From the NCBI RefSeq assembly GCF_900591205.1, contig NZ_UUPU01000024.1:24361-88360 (forward strand): a stretch of DNA of 64,000 bases, in the 5' to 3' direction. The stretch comes from Pseudomonas viridiflava. Its GTDB lineage: Bacteria > Pseudomonadota > Gammaproteobacteria > Pseudomonadales > Pseudomonadaceae. Below the pieces are notes generated by a model. That model was given only the letters and a program-made list of their open reading frames with translations. It was not told the origin of the DNA and ran no database searches. Shown here in pieces: positions 18,626 to 27,872 of the stretch; positions within the stretch are counted from its first letter, which is position 1; every line of letters starts with the position of its first letter. The translations under genes were made by a program, and so were the position numbers.

Positions 18626-20269
18626 ATGATCAAAGCCAGCCTGCGCAGTCACCTGACCCTCTGGTTTGCCGGTTTGTCCTTGCTCACACTGTTGAGCGTC
18701 GGCTTCTATGTGGGCCATATCGCCACTGAGCAGATGAAACAGACCAGCGGCAACACGCTGTTGAGCACCGCCCGCTCCACGGCGGCGCTGTTGGCCGTGC
18801 AACTGCGCGAACGCCAGTTGGAAGTGTCGTTGCTGAGCAAGGCGCCGTTGTTTCGCCAGGGCAACCTGGACGCACCGGATATCCTGACCCTGATGGAATT
18901 GCGCACACAATCGCGCGCCGAGTACGCGTGGATGGGGGTGGCCGACGCCAGTGGTCAAGTGCGGCAGGCGGTCTACGGGCTGCTGGTCAATCAGTCGGTG
19001 CAGCAGCGCCCTTGGTTTCAGGCGGGCATGCGCGGCGAGTACACCGGCGACCCCCATGAAGCCGTGCTGCTGGCCAAGCTGCTGCCGAGGGCGGCCAATG
19101 GCGAGCCGTTGCGCTTTATCGACTTCTCTGCGCCGATTCGTAACGCTCAAGGTGAAACCATCGGCGTGCTGGGGGCCCACGCGCATTGGCGTTGGGTGAC
19201 GCAGATCGTCGATTCCGCGGTGATGCAAAAGGACGCCTTGCCGGACCTGGAGGCGCTGATCGTCGACTTCGACGGCAAAGTGCTCTACCCCGAGGCCCTG
19301 GCGGGAGAGCAGATGCCGCCAGCCAACCTGGGCAAGCTTGCGGGGTGGTCCACCGGCAACGGCTACGTGACCGCATCGGTAGCGGTGCCCAGCCCGTCGA
19401 ATGCCAAGGTTTCCTGGTACATCATGGTGCGCCAACCCTTGGAGGTCGCGCTGCAACCGGCACGCGTGCTGCTGTACAAGCTGTTGCTGCTGGGCGTCAT
19501 CGCCGCCGTCGTGTTCGGGCTCGTCGCCTACTACCTGGCCTCGACGCTAAGCCGGCCTATCGAACGTTTGGCCAAATCCGCCAAGCAGGTACAGGACCAT
19601 CAACCCGGCGCCGTTTTCCCCCAGGAGCACCGCGTGTTGGAGATAGCCCAACTGGGACGCTCGCTCACCGGCATGACTCACTCATTGCTCGCCAAGGAAC
19701 GCGAACTGCAAGAGGCCAACGCCTCCCTGGAAGCCACCGTTGCCCAACGCACCGCCGACCTCACCCGGGCCAACGCCGACCTGCTGAAACTGGCCACCCA
19801 TGACGCCCTGACCGGCGTCTACAACCGGCGTCGTTTCGATGAAAAACTTGCCGAAAAAAGCCTGTTGTTCCAACGCACCGGCCGCACCTTTGCCCTGCTG
19901 CTGATCGACGCAGACTACTTCAAACGGGTCAACGACACCTATGGCCACGCGATCGGCGACGACGTGCTGTGCCAACTGGCGGCGTTGATTGAAAGCACCA
20001 CCCGCGCCACCGATTTTGTCGCACGCTACGGCGGTGAAGAGTTTGCTGTGCTGCTGCCCGAAGTCGAAGAACCCGACAGCCCCGACGTGGTCGCCGAAAA
20101 AATCCGTGCAGCCGTGGAGGCTGCACAGTTCCCAACGGTGGGCCGCTTGACGGTGAGTATCGGCGTAAGCGTGGCCGAGCCTTCGGATCGGGACTCACTG
20201 GCGTTGCTCAAGCGTGCCGATATGCGCATGTATGAAGCCAAGGGCGCAGGCCGAAACCGAGTAGCCTGA
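18626..20269 (+). CDS. Membrane diguanylate cyclase with Cache-type sensor
   Basis: A 547-residue inner-membrane enzyme making cyclic di-GMP. TM1 lies near residues 11-29 (LWFAGLSLLTLLSVGFYVG), a periplasmic Cache-like sensor at 40-275, TM2 near 285-305, and HAMP at 305-355 (LSRPIERLAKSAKQV). A short coiled coil at 360-390 precedes the GGDEF domain (residues 395-547). The active-site signature is RYGGEEFAVLLPE, so catalysis should be intact. No EAL domain is present. The ligand is unknown. An isolated gene. Confidence 0.92.
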   Translation: MIKASLRSHLTLWFAGLSLLTLLSVGFYVGHIATEQMKQTSGNTLLSTARSTAALLAVQLRERQLEVSLLSKAPLFRQGNLDAPDILTLMELRTQSRAEYAWMGVADASGQVRQAVYGLLVNQSVQQRPWFQAGMRGEYTGDPHEAVLLAKLLPRAANGEPLRFIDFSAPIRNAQGETIGVLGAHAHWRWVTQIVDSAVMQKDALPDLEALIVDFDGKVLYPEALAGEQMPPANLGKLAGWSTGNGYVTASVAVPSPSNAKVSWYIMVRQPLEVALQPARVLLYKLLLLGVIAAVVFGLVAYYLASTLSRPIERLAKSAKQVQDHQPGAVFPQEHRVLEIAQLGRSLTGMTHSLLAKERELQEANASLEATVAQRTADLTRANADLLKLATHDALTGVYNRRRFDEKLAEKSLLFQRTGRTFALLLIDADYFKRVNDTYGHAIGDDVLCQLAALIESTTRATDFVARYGGEEFAVLLPEVEEPDSPDVVAEKIRAAVEAAQFPTVGRLTVSIGVSVAEPSDRDSLALLKRADMRMYEAKGAGRNRVA

Positions 20270-20326
20270 GCGCCGCCGAAAAAGCTCATTATGCCGAGCG
20301 AACCTGTTGTAGAGAGCGAGCTTGCT

Positions 20327-20691
20327 GTGGCGAGCGAGCTTGCTCGCGTTGGAGTGCGCAGCGCTCCCGCTTTTATAGGTCTGCTACGCAGCCCAACGCG
20401 AGCAAGCTCCCTCGCCACAGGAGTGATGGTGGCCACACCCCCTCCCGAAAGCCCCGCCATCGTGGCGAGCGAGCTTGCTCGCGTTGGAGTGCGCAGCGCT
20501 CCCGCTTTTCTGGGTCTGCTACGCAGCCCAACGGGAGCAAGCTCCCTCGCCACAGGAGTGATGGTGGTCACACCCCCCCTCCCGAAAGCCCGCCATCGTG
20601 GCGAGCGAGCTTGCTCGCGTTGGAGTGCGCAGCGCTCCCGCTTTTATAGGTCTGCTACGCAGCCCAACGCGAGCGAGCGCCCTCGCCACAG
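20327..20691. repeat. Tandem triplicated REP hairpin
   Basis: Three 94-bp copies begin at 20327, 20462 and 20598 (period 135-136 bp). Each is a long inverted repeat opening GTGGCGAGCGAGCTTGCTCG and closing CGAGCAAGCTCCCTCGCCAC. The spacers (GAGTGATGGTGG...CCCGCCATC) are also nearly identical, so the whole 135-bp unit was duplicated. A half-unit-like GAGCGAGCTTGCT precedes copy 1. The array lies between convergent 3' ends. Confidence 0.9.
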
Positions 20692-20697
20692 GGGTTG

Positions 20698-22017
20698 TTA
20701 CATCAAGGGAATCGAGTAACTCACAAACACCCGATTCTGATCCTGGTCCCGCGCCACTTCGCTGCGCGACATGCCGTTACGCCAGCCGAACCCGACGTTC
20801 TTGAACGTACCGCTCTGCACCACGTAATCCAGGGAAATGTCCCGCTCCCACTCACTGGCATCGTTGCCGCTGGTGGTGAGGATATGGTCGCCCTTCAAGT
20901 ACATCACCGACGCCTTCAGGCCAGGCACGCCGAGCGAGGCGAAGTCATAGGCGTATTGGGCAAAGGCCGTACGTTCGCCCGCCTGGATAAAGGTCTGCAC
21001 GGTGCGGTCGGTGTAGAGGTACAGGCTGGCACCGCCCTCCCCTTTGTTCACCAGGCCGCCCTGGTTGAGTTGCGCGAAGTTACTGTCGTCCGACACTTGC
21101 TGGTAACCCGCGGTAATCGCGTGCGGGCCCAGGGAGTAGATGAACGCGGCGCTCCAGGTATTGTTGTCGATTTCACCGTTGCCGTTCTTGGTATAGCCGC
21201 CCAATTTGTAGCCTTCGGCGCGACCGGCGACGCTGCTGTTTTTGCCGTCGGAGGTGGTCTTGAAGTAGCGCAGGTCAGTCTTCAATGAGCCATAGTCGCC
21301 CAACGGCAATACATGAATCAGGCCGGCAAAGTGTTGCTGGTAATAGTCTTCGAGATTGGCGTAGTAGTACTGGACCATCAGGTCCTTGGTCACTTGGTAG
21401 TCGGCACCGGCGTAATTGAATTTATTGCTTTCCTGGGTGCCGCCCGCTGCCGCCAGGCCACTGCGGTCGCTGGAGCCACGGCCGGTGGTGTGCTGGAGTT
21501 GGCCGCCGATCAGGGTCAGGTTGTCGATGTCCTTGCTGGTGACTTGCCCACCTTCGAAGGACTGCGGCAACAGGCGCCCGTCGTTACTCACCAGAATCGG
21601 CAGGTTCGGCCGCAGGTAGCCGTAGCGCAGTTCAGTCTTGGCAAAGCGCGCCTTGGCCGTCGCACCGCCACGGGCCCAGTTGTCGGCGGCCTTGCCGTCG
21701 TCGTTGGGGATCATCGAGCTGCCCACGTGGCGGCCGCCACCGCTGTCCAGGGTCACGCCGAGCATGCCGACGGCGTCCAGGCCGAAGCCCACGGTGCCGT
21801 CGGTAAAGCCCGATTGATAATTGAGGATAAACGCCTGGCCCCACTCTTCAGTCTTCGACGGTGCGGCGGTGCCGTCACGGTTGTCGTTGTTGAAGTAGAA
21901 GTTGCGCATGCTCACGTTGGCTTTGCTGTCGGCCAGAAAATCCGCCGAGGCCAAGGGGCTCAGGGCAATGCCCAGGCTGCCGGTCAATACGCTTAATACA
22001 TTCAAAGTGGCTTTCAT
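20698..22017 (-). CDS. OprD-family outer-membrane porin
   Basis: A 439-residue substrate-selective porin. A signal peptide (MKATLNVLSVLTGSLGIALSPLASA) precedes an 18-strand OprD barrel. Family features are RNFYFNNDNRDG at the N-terminus, EWGQAFILNYQSGFTDGTVGFGLDA, and the C-terminal VFVSYSIPLM. Members take up basic amino acids, aromatic acids or dipeptides; the substrate here is unknown. The ATG at 22017 begins the signal peptide; earlier in-frame codons are not family-like. Confidence 0.93.
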   Translation of the reverse strand: MKATLNVLSVLTGSLGIALSPLASADFLADSKANVSMRNFYFNNDNRDGTAAPSKTEEWGQAFILNYQSGFTDGTVGFGLDAVGMLGVTLDSGGGRHVGSSMIPNDDGKAADNWARGGATAKARFAKTELRYGYLRPNLPILVSNDGRLLPQSFEGGQVTSKDIDNLTLIGGQLQHTTGRGSSDRSGLAAAGGTQESNKFNYAGADYQVTKDLMVQYYYANLEDYYQQHFAGLIHVLPLGDYGSLKTDLRYFKTTSDGKNSSVAGRAEGYKLGGYTKNGNGEIDNNTWSAAFIYSLGPHAITAGYQQVSDDSNFAQLNQGGLVNKGEGGASLYLYTDRTVQTFIQAGERTAFAQYAYDFASLGVPGLKASVMYLKGDHILTTSGNDASEWERDISLDYVVQSGTFKNVGFGWRNGMSRSEVARDQDQNRVFVSYSIPLM

Positions 22018-22107
22018 CAGGACGAACTCCGGCACGGAATCCAAGTTCCGGGCGCAAAAAATGGACAGTAGGATGCACGCGGCCAAACCTGAGTTGACCG
22101 CTGCGTT

Positions 22108-22130
22108 AACTAACGACTAGTTGCTTAGTT
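22108..22130. promoter_or_regulatory. Inverted repeat upstream of the porin gene
   Basis: AACTAA and TTAGTT arms lie around a centre containing the palindrome ACTAGT, about 90 bp upstream of the porin start. It could be an operator for an unlinked regulator. No assignment can be made. Confidence 0.3.
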
Positions 22131-22145
22131 GACCTCCGTGAAACT

Positions 22146-22997
22146 TCAGTCAATCAATCCTTGAGCGTCATAAAACGGATACGGCCCCGGGTAGTCCCCA
22201 AACACGCCGTTGTGGCTGATCAAGCCGTGTTGCGCATCCCAGCGATGCAACAGATAACCCGCCGGTTCCAGGTTGAAATGCGCGGGCGCAGCGTCTTGCA
22301 GGTCGAGCACAATCTGATGCGAGGTGCCGGGGCAAACACAGCTGAGGCTGCCACCGAACCGCCGCTGCATCGGGCGGTGCAGGTGGCCGCACAGCAGGCG
22401 CTCCACTTGCGGGTGGCGGGCCACCACCTGTTCCAGCGCAGCGGCGTTGATAAACGGTTCGCGGTCCATATGGCCGATGCCGCTGATAAACGGCGGGTGA
22501 TGCAGGATCAGCAGCGTAGGCACCTCGGGGCGCAGCGCCAGTTGCGCGTCCAGCCACTGCAACTGGCTGTCCAGCAACTGCCCGCCATGGCCGCCGGGGA
22601 TGGTCGAGTCCAGGCCGATGAGGCGCAGCGGATGTTCGTCCACCACCCAGTCCAACGGCCCGTCTGCCGACAGCGGCAAATACGCGTGATCGCGGAACGC
22701 ATCGAGCATCGGCCCGCGCGCGTCGTGGTTGCCGGGCACCAGGTAGCACGGCATGCGCAGGCGCGCCAGTTCAGGCTGCAGCACGGCGTATTCATCGGCG
22801 CGACCGAAGTCCACCAGGTCACCGCTGACCACCACGATATCGGGCCGTGGGTGGCTGGCGTTCAGATGGTCGATGGCACGGCGCAGCGCGCCCAGGGTAT
22901 CCACTACCCCATACGTCAGGCGCTGGCCGGCTTTAAGGTGCAGATCGCTGATCTGCGCAACAACAAACGGACGGTTCAAAAGTCGACTCTCAAGCAT
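22146..22997 (-). CDS. GpdQ/CpdA-like metallophosphodiesterase
   Basis: A 283-residue class III cyclic-nucleotide/glycerophosphodiester phosphodiesterase. All metallophosphoesterase motifs are present: QISDLHL, VVSGDLVD, LVPGNHD, LILHHPP and LLCGHLHR. The residues around them (YGVVDTLGAL; GRADEYAVL; LSCVCPGTSHQI) resemble GpdQ, which hydrolyses phosphodiesters including glycerophosphoethanolamine. It is the last gene of an ABC-importer operon and overlaps the ATPase gene by 8 bp. It probably cleaves the imported substrate in the cytosol; it has no signal peptide. Confidence 0.88.
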   Translation of the reverse strand: MLESRLLNRPFVVAQISDLHLKAGQRLTYGVVDTLGALRRAIDHLNASHPRPDIVVVSGDLVDFGRADEYAVLQPELARLRMPCYLVPGNHDARGPMLDAFRDHAYLPLSADGPLDWVVDEHPLRLIGLDSTIPGGHGGQLLDSQLQWLDAQLALRPEVPTLLILHHPPFISGIGHMDREPFINAAALEQVVARHPQVERLLCGHLHRPMQRRFGGSLSCVCPGTSHQIVLDLQDAAPAHFNLEPAGYLLHRWDAQHGLISHNGVFGDYPGPYPFYDAQGLID

Positions 22998-24021
22998 TCA
23001 AGGTGAACAACATGTGCGGCGCGATGGCCAGGGCCATCGGTGTGCCGACGGCGTAGAGCTGGTTGTCGCTGCTGTCGACCAGCAGCGGCTGCGGGCCGCC
23101 CACATCCACCAGCAGACGGCTTTGCGCGCCCTGGAAAAACTGCGCCAGCAGATGGCCGTGCAAGTGCCCCTCCCCGTCCATCACCCGCAAGTGCTCGGGG
23201 CGGCAGTAAACGGTGGCGGGCAGGTTGGCCTCATGCCACGGCAATTCGCCGCCGCAGACTTTCAGGCCATGCGCCGAGGGCTCGATCACCGTGAATGCAT
23301 TGAGGTTGCCGACAAAGCCTGCGACGAAGGCGTTGGCCGGCTTCTGGTAGATCTCACGCGGGCTGGCCAGCTGCGCAACGCGGCCGTGTTCCATCACCAG
23401 GATGCGATCGCCCAGGGCCATGGCTTCGCCCTGGTCATGGGTGACAAACACCGAGGTAATCCCCAGGCCCCGCAGCAGTTGGTCCAGCTCGCTACGCAAA
23501 CGCTCACGCAGTTGCGCATCCAGGGCAGCCAGCGGTTCGTCCAGCAACAGCACTTTCGGTCGCGGCGCCAGGGCGCGGGCCAATGCCACGCGCTGGCGCT
23601 GGCCACCGGACAATTCGTGGATACTGCGCTTGCCGTGATGCTGCAAGCCCACCAGCTCCAGCAGCTCGTCGCAGCGCTTGTTGCGCGCAGGCGCAGGCAC
23701 GCCGCGAATCTTCAGGCCGTAGACGATATTGCCGGCCACATCCAGGTTGGGGAACAGCGCGTAGTTCTGGAACACCATGCCCACATCGCGGCGTTCGATG
23801 GGCAGGCGGGTCACGTCCTGATCGCCGAAAAACACCTGGCCCACATCCGGGCGTTCCAGGCCGGCAATCAGCCGCAGCGTGGTGGTTTTACCGCAACCGG
23901 ACGGGCCGAGAATCGCCAGGGTTTCGCCGCCTTCGACGGTCAGGTTCAAGTCATGCACGGCCACAGTGCCGTCGGCGAACGCCTTGCGACAGCCTTGCAG
24001 GCGGATAGTGATAGCGGTCAT
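22990..24021 (-). CDS. ABC importer ATP-binding protein (spermidine/iron/phosphonate class)
   Basis: A 343-residue ATPase. Walker A is GPSGCGKTT, the signature is ELSGGQRQRVALARALA, Walker B is VLLLDEPLAALD and the switch His is in FVTHDQGEA. A TOBE-like C-terminal domain follows (residues 245-343). It powers the two permeases encoded upstream, with which it overlaps by 4 bp (ATGA). The group includes importers of polyamines, Fe(III) and 2-aminoethylphosphonate. Confidence 0.92.
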   Translation of the reverse strand: MTAITIRLQGCRKAFADGTVAVHDLNLTVEGGETLAILGPSGCGKTTTLRLIAGLERPDVGQVFFGDQDVTRLPIERRDVGMVFQNYALFPNLDVAGNIVYGLKIRGVPAPARNKRCDELLELVGLQHHGKRSIHELSGGQRQRVALARALAPRPKVLLLDEPLAALDAQLRERLRSELDQLLRGLGITSVFVTHDQGEAMALGDRILVMEHGRVAQLASPREIYQKPANAFVAGFVGNLNAFTVIEPSAHGLKVCGGELPWHEANLPATVYCRPEHLRVMDGEGHLHGHLLAQFFQGAQSRLLVDVGGPQPLLVDSSDNQLYAVGTPMALAIAPHMLFTLNA

Positions 24022-24812
24022 CGACGCTCTCCACGGGACAAACGAGCGCTGATGGCCTGCAATGCAATGAGCAGCGGCACGATCATCAGCAAAAAGATAA
24101 GGGTGTAGGCGCTGGCGATTTCCAGGCGCGCCGAGGCATAGCTGTCGGCCAGGCCGACCGGCAAGGTTTTGGTCATCGGCGTGTGCAGCATCCAGGTCAG
24201 GTTGAACTCGCCCAGGCTCAGCGTGACCACCATCAGCACGCCCGCGAGAATCCCCGCCCGGCAGTTGGGCACCACCACGCTGAAAAAGCGTTTGATCGGC
24301 CCGGCACCCAAGCTCGCCGCGGCCTCTTCCAGCACCGGCAACTGCTGGCGCTGCATCACCGCCATCACCGGCCGCACCAGGAATGGCAAGGTGAACAGCA
24401 CATGGCCGACCAGGATAAACAGCCAGCTGCTGCGGAACGTGCCGAACTGGCCGTAGGTCAGCAGCAACGCCAGGGCGCTGGCCAAGCCGGGCATCGCCAC
24501 CGGCAACACCATCAGTTCTTCAAAGGCGCGGCTGAAGCGGTTGTTCATACGCACCAGGGCATAAGCCGCCGGTACGCCGATCACACAGACGCATACCGCG
24601 CACGCCACCGCCAGTTGCAGCGACAACCACACGGTCGGCGAATAGGCTTGCCACACCTGGATCAACCAGTCGAAGGTCAAACCGCTGGACAGCCCCACAA
24701 AGAAATTACGCGTAAGCCCGGCAAGCAATGACATCAGCACCGGCACCAACATAAAGGCGCACACCAGCAGGGTGAACAGCAGTTGAACCACAAACAGCGA
24801 TGAGCGCTTCAC
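24018..24812 (-). CDS. ABC importer permease 2
   Basis: A 264-residue inner-membrane permease with six hydrophobic segments. The EAA loop is EEAAASLGAGPIKRFFSVVVPNCRAGI. The start is a GTG at 24812 overlapping the stop of the first permease gene (GTGA), which indicates coupled translation. The in-frame sequence upstream is antisense-like and not a permease. Confidence 0.9.
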   Translation of the reverse strand: MKRSSLFVVQLLFTLLVCAFMLVPVLMSLLAGLTRNFFVGLSSGLTFDWLIQVWQAYSPTVWLSLQLAVACAVCVCVIGVPAAYALVRMNNRFSRAFEELMVLPVAMPGLASALALLLTYGQFGTFRSSWLFILVGHVLFTLPFLVRPVMAVMQRQQLPVLEEAAASLGAGPIKRFFSVVVPNCRAGILAGVLMVVTLSLGEFNLTWMLHTPMTKTLPVGLADSYASARLEIASAYTLIFLLMIVPLLIALQAISARLSRGERR

Positions 24813-25627
24813 AGGACCGTCCCCGCGTTTTTCACCAGACGCCGCGTGAGCAGCAATACCGCCCACGTCACTGCGCCCAGCACCACCGACAACGCGGCGG
24901 CGACGGCGAAGTTGGCGTAGTTGGTGAACACGTTGTAGATCGCCACCGGGGTCACATTCAGGCGTGTGCCCAAGGTGAACGCGGTGCCAAAGGCGCCCAT
25001 CGACGTGGCGAAGCAGATCGCGCCGCAGGACGCCAATGCCGGCGCCAGGCCCGGCACGATCACGTCGCACACCACGCGCCAGTGCCCTGCCCCCAGCGAA
25101 TGCGCGGCTTCTTCCAGGCTGCGGTCGAGGCTCTCGCACGCCGCCATCACCGTGAGGATTACCCGCGGTATCGAGAAGTACAGATAGCCCACAAACAACC
25201 CGGCCAACGAGTAGGCAAAGATCCAGCGCTCACCCGTCAGTTGCAGCCCCAGGGAGGCCAGCAGGCCCTGGCGCCCGGCTAACAGGATCACCAGGAAGCC
25301 CACCACCACCCCGGGAAACGCCAGGGGGAAAGTCAGCAATGCCACCAGGGCCGAGCGCCCGAAAAACTGCTGGCGGGCGAGAAACACGCCGCTGATGCCG
25401 CCGATCAACAGCGCCACCAGCGTCACGAAAATCGCCAGCGCGCAGGTTTGCGCCAGGCTGCCCAGGTACTGCGCGCTGCTGAGCACCTGCCAATAACCGC
25501 TGCCATTGCTGTCGCGACTCTCGGCGCCGAGCACCATCAAGTGCGCCAGCGGCAACAACCAGAACGCGAGCAGCACGGCAAACGCGGGGGCCAGGGCCCA
25601 GGCGGCCTGTCGGGATGACGCTGCCAC
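24809..25627 (-). CDS. ABC importer permease 1
   Basis: A 272-residue inner-membrane permease. The EAA motif is EEAAHSLGAGHWRVVCDVIVPGLAPAL. It starts at a GTG (25627) directly after the stop codon of the binding-protein gene. With the second permease it forms the heterodimeric channel of this importer. Confidence 0.9.
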   Translation of the reverse strand: MAASSRQAAWALAPAFAVLLAFWLLPLAHLMVLGAESRDSNGSGYWQVLSSAQYLGSLAQTCALAIFVTLVALLIGGISGVFLARQQFFGRSALVALLTFPLAFPGVVVGFLVILLAGRQGLLASLGLQLTGERWIFAYSLAGLFVGYLYFSIPRVILTVMAACESLDRSLEEAAHSLGAGHWRVVCDVIVPGLAPALASCGAICFATSMGAFGTAFTLGTRLNVTPVAIYNVFTNYANFAVAAALSVVLGAVTWAVLLLTRRLVKNAGTVL

Positions 25628-26632
25628 TTACTTGACCTCGTTCAGGTAACGGGCGGCGAAGGCTTCCTGCACAGCGGCCATTTTTTCGTAGTCCACCACG
25701 CCGGCACGCGCATAGTCGCTGTCGGGCAGGAACTGCGCGGCGACCTCGGCCGGCATTTTCATCGGGCGTACCGGGCGCAAGTAAGCTTTGGCCCACAGCG
25801 CCTGGCCTGCATCGGAAAGCACGAAGTCGAGGACTTTCTCGCCATTGGCGCGGTGCGGCGCGTTGGCCACCAGGCTCATCACATACGGCACGCTGATGCT
25901 GCCTTCTTTCGGAATCACGAACGCCACATTCGCGTTGTCTTTGTAGCGTGCGCGGTAGGCGTTGAAGTCGTAGTCCACCAGGATCGGCAATTCACCCGAC
26001 AGCACCCGCGCATACGCGGTTTGCTTGGGCACGATCGGCGCGTTTTTCGCGAGTTTCTGGAAGTAGTCGATGGCCGGGGCAAAGTTGTCCAGGTCGCCAC
26101 CCATGGCGCGGTTGATCGCCACCGCCGACACATAGCCAACGAACGCGCTGGACGGGTCTAGGTAGCCGACCATGCCTTTGTACTCAGGCTTGAGCAGGTC
26201 AGCCCAGCTTTGCGGCACGGGCAAGCCGCCGAGGGCGTCGACATTGACCATGATGCCCAAGGTGCCGGAGTGGATCGCGAACCAGTGGCCTTCTGGGTCT
26301 TTCAAACCTGCGGGAATCTGGTCCCAGCCCTTGGGTTTGTAGCCCTCGACCACACCGGCCTTTTGCGCCTGCAGGCCGAAGGTCACGCCGTAGTACACCA
26401 CGTCCGCCACCGGTGCGGCCTTTTCGGCCACCAGTTGCGCGAGGGACTGGCCGGAGTTCTTGTTGTCCAGCGGCACTTGCACCCCAGTGCTGGTAGCGAT
26501 GGCCTTGAGCTGGGTGCCCCAGTCGGCCCAATCCGGCGGGCAGTTGTAGCAAATCGCGGTGTCGGCGGCCTGGGCCAGGCTGGCCATACCGCACAGCAGC
26601 ACGGCTGCCAGGGTTTTACTGAATGCGCGCAT
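25628..26632 (-). CDS. ABC importer periplasmic binding protein
   Basis: A 334-residue type II periplasmic binding protein of the Fe(III)/thiamine/putrescine/phosphonate group. A signal peptide (MRAFSKTLAAVLLCGMASLAQA) is followed by AICYNCPPDWADWGTQL. Other conserved parts are SGTLGIMVNVDAL, GYLDPSSAFVGYV and ILVDYDFNAYRARY. The two N-terminal cysteines of CYNCPP could form a disulfide. The ligand is unknown. A phosphodiester is suggested by the downstream phosphodiesterase gene. Confidence 0.88.
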   Translation of the reverse strand: MRAFSKTLAAVLLCGMASLAQAADTAICYNCPPDWADWGTQLKAIATSTGVQVPLDNKNSGQSLAQLVAEKAAPVADVVYYGVTFGLQAQKAGVVEGYKPKGWDQIPAGLKDPEGHWFAIHSGTLGIMVNVDALGGLPVPQSWADLLKPEYKGMVGYLDPSSAFVGYVSAVAINRAMGGDLDNFAPAIDYFQKLAKNAPIVPKQTAYARVLSGELPILVDYDFNAYRARYKDNANVAFVIPKEGSISVPYVMSLVANAPHRANGEKVLDFVLSDAGQALWAKAYLRPVRPMKMPAEVAAQFLPDSDYARAGVVDYEKMAAVQEAFAARYLNEVK

Positions 26633-27635
26633 CAGGGGTCTCCTCTAAGGGTTGAGTGCTTTCGCCCGGCCGGATATGGCAAGGCAGGCAATGGGAAATC
26701 GGATCGTTGCCGGCGATCTGCGCCAGCAGTTGGTCAATCACCGTGCTGGCCAGCAGCGTGATGGGTTGCACCACGCTGCACAGGGTCGGGTGCATCTGCG
26801 TGCCGAGGGCGATGCCATCAAAGCCCATCACCGATAGCTGCTGTGGCACGTTCCAGGCATTGCGGCGCAGCTCGGCGATCAGGCTGATCGCCAGGAAGTC
26901 GTTGGAGCACACCAGCGCAGTGGGCGCTTCGGGCCCCAGGAGGAAAGGTTCGATGGCGGCGAATTCGGCCTGGGTATGCGCCGGCATTTCGATCACCGGG
27001 CGGCTTTTAAGGCCGTATTCCTTCATTGCATCGCAATAACCGGCGTAGCGCAGGCGCGCACGGTCGGACTGCAACGCGGGGCCGGCGACCATGCTGATGC
27101 CCCGGTGCCCAGCTTGCAGCAGATACCGCGTGGCCAACGCCATGCCCGCACGGTTGTCGACCGACACGGCGCTGTAATTGGGATTGCTCGGCTGGTGATA
27201 CGCCAGCACAAAGGGGGTTTTTTCAGTGTTCAGGCTGCTGAGCACGCTGTTGCTTTCGGCATCGGTGACCGTCAGCACCAGGCCATCGACACGCTGGCGC
27301 AGCAGTTCTTCCACCACCATGCATTCGCGCTCGCTGCTGTAGTCGGTGGTCGCCAGCACCAGGCTGTAGCCACGCAAGCGCGCCGCACGCTCCATGGCCT
27401 GGAATTGTTCGGCGAACACCGGGTTGACCAGGTTGGGCACCACCACGCCGATCAGTTGGGTGGTTTGCAGGCGCAGTTGGCGGCCGAGCAAGTTGGGGCG
27501 AAAGCCCAACTCACGGGCGGCGGCGAACACCTGTTCACGGGTGGCCTGGCGCACCTGTTCGGGGGAAGCAAAGGTCCGGGCGGCGGTGGCGCGGGATACG
27601 CCGGCCAACCGCGCAACGTCTTTCAAATCGGTCAT
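26616..27635 (-). CDS. LacI-family transcriptional regulator
   Basis: A 339-residue repressor. The LacI HTH is at residues 3-50 (LKDVARLAGVSRATAARTFASPEQ), followed by a periplasmic-binding-like effector domain (LIGVVVPNLVNPVFAEQFQAME; LSVMGFDGIALGTQMHPTL). The ATG at 27635 is the family start. Its 3' end overlaps the binding-protein gene by 17 bp, so regulator and transporter are one operon and autoregulation is likely. LacI control is more usual for sugar systems than for this ABC class. Confidence 0.92.
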   Translation of the reverse strand: MTDLKDVARLAGVSRATAARTFASPEQVRQATREQVFAAARELGFRPNLLGRQLRLQTTQLIGVVVPNLVNPVFAEQFQAMERAARLRGYSLVLATTDYSSERECMVVEELLRQRVDGLVLTVTDAESNSVLSSLNTEKTPFVLAYHQPSNPNYSAVSVDNRAGMALATRYLLQAGHRGISMVAGPALQSDRARLRYAGYCDAMKEYGLKSRPVIEMPAHTQAEFAAIEPFLLGPEAPTALVCSNDFLAISLIAELRRNAWNVPQQLSVMGFDGIALGTQMHPTLCSVVQPITLLASTVIDQLLAQIAGNDPISHCLPCHIRPGESTQPLEETPDARIQ

Positions 27636-27749
27636 TGTCACTCGCTTGAGATCGTTCTCATTGGCGAGGACGGTAACGGGGAAATGTGGCAGGAACATGC
27701 TGCGCAGATGACGGTTTGATGTCAGTGAACCCTGCTGCACACCGTGCTG

Positions 27750-27842
27750 AATGTGGGACGGGGCTTGCCCCCGATAGCGGTGGGTCAACAAAGAATAGGC
27801 TGGCTGACACACCGCAATCGGGGGCAAGCCCCCTCCCACATT
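27750..27842. repeat. REP pair
   Basis: AATGTGGGACGGGGCTTGCCCCCGAT and its inverted mate enclose a loop. It lies upstream of both the LacI-type regulator and nspC, which is unusual since REPs mostly sit at 3' ends. Confidence 0.75.
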
Positions 27843-27850
27843 AGATCGGT

Positions 27851-27872
27851 GTATAGCCATATATGGTCATAC
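27851..27872. promoter_or_regulatory. Near-perfect palindrome upstream of nspC
   Basis: GTATAGCCATA faces TATGGTCATAC, a 22-bp dyad with two non-Watson-Crick positions, centred about 130 bp upstream of nspC and between divergent genes. It could be an operator for either direction, for example for the LacI-type regulator. Confidence 0.4.

Noticed and set aside
20327..20691. Possible CRISPR array
   Set aside because: The repeats are 94 bp, palindromic, and the spacers are nearly identical to one another. There are no cas genes. They are REP elements.
22990..24021. Naming the ABC system as a 2-aminoethylphosphonate or iron importer
   Set aside because: The ATPase class covers several ligands, no phnW/phnX or iron genes adjoin, and the phosphodiesterase points elsewhere. 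The ligand is left open.
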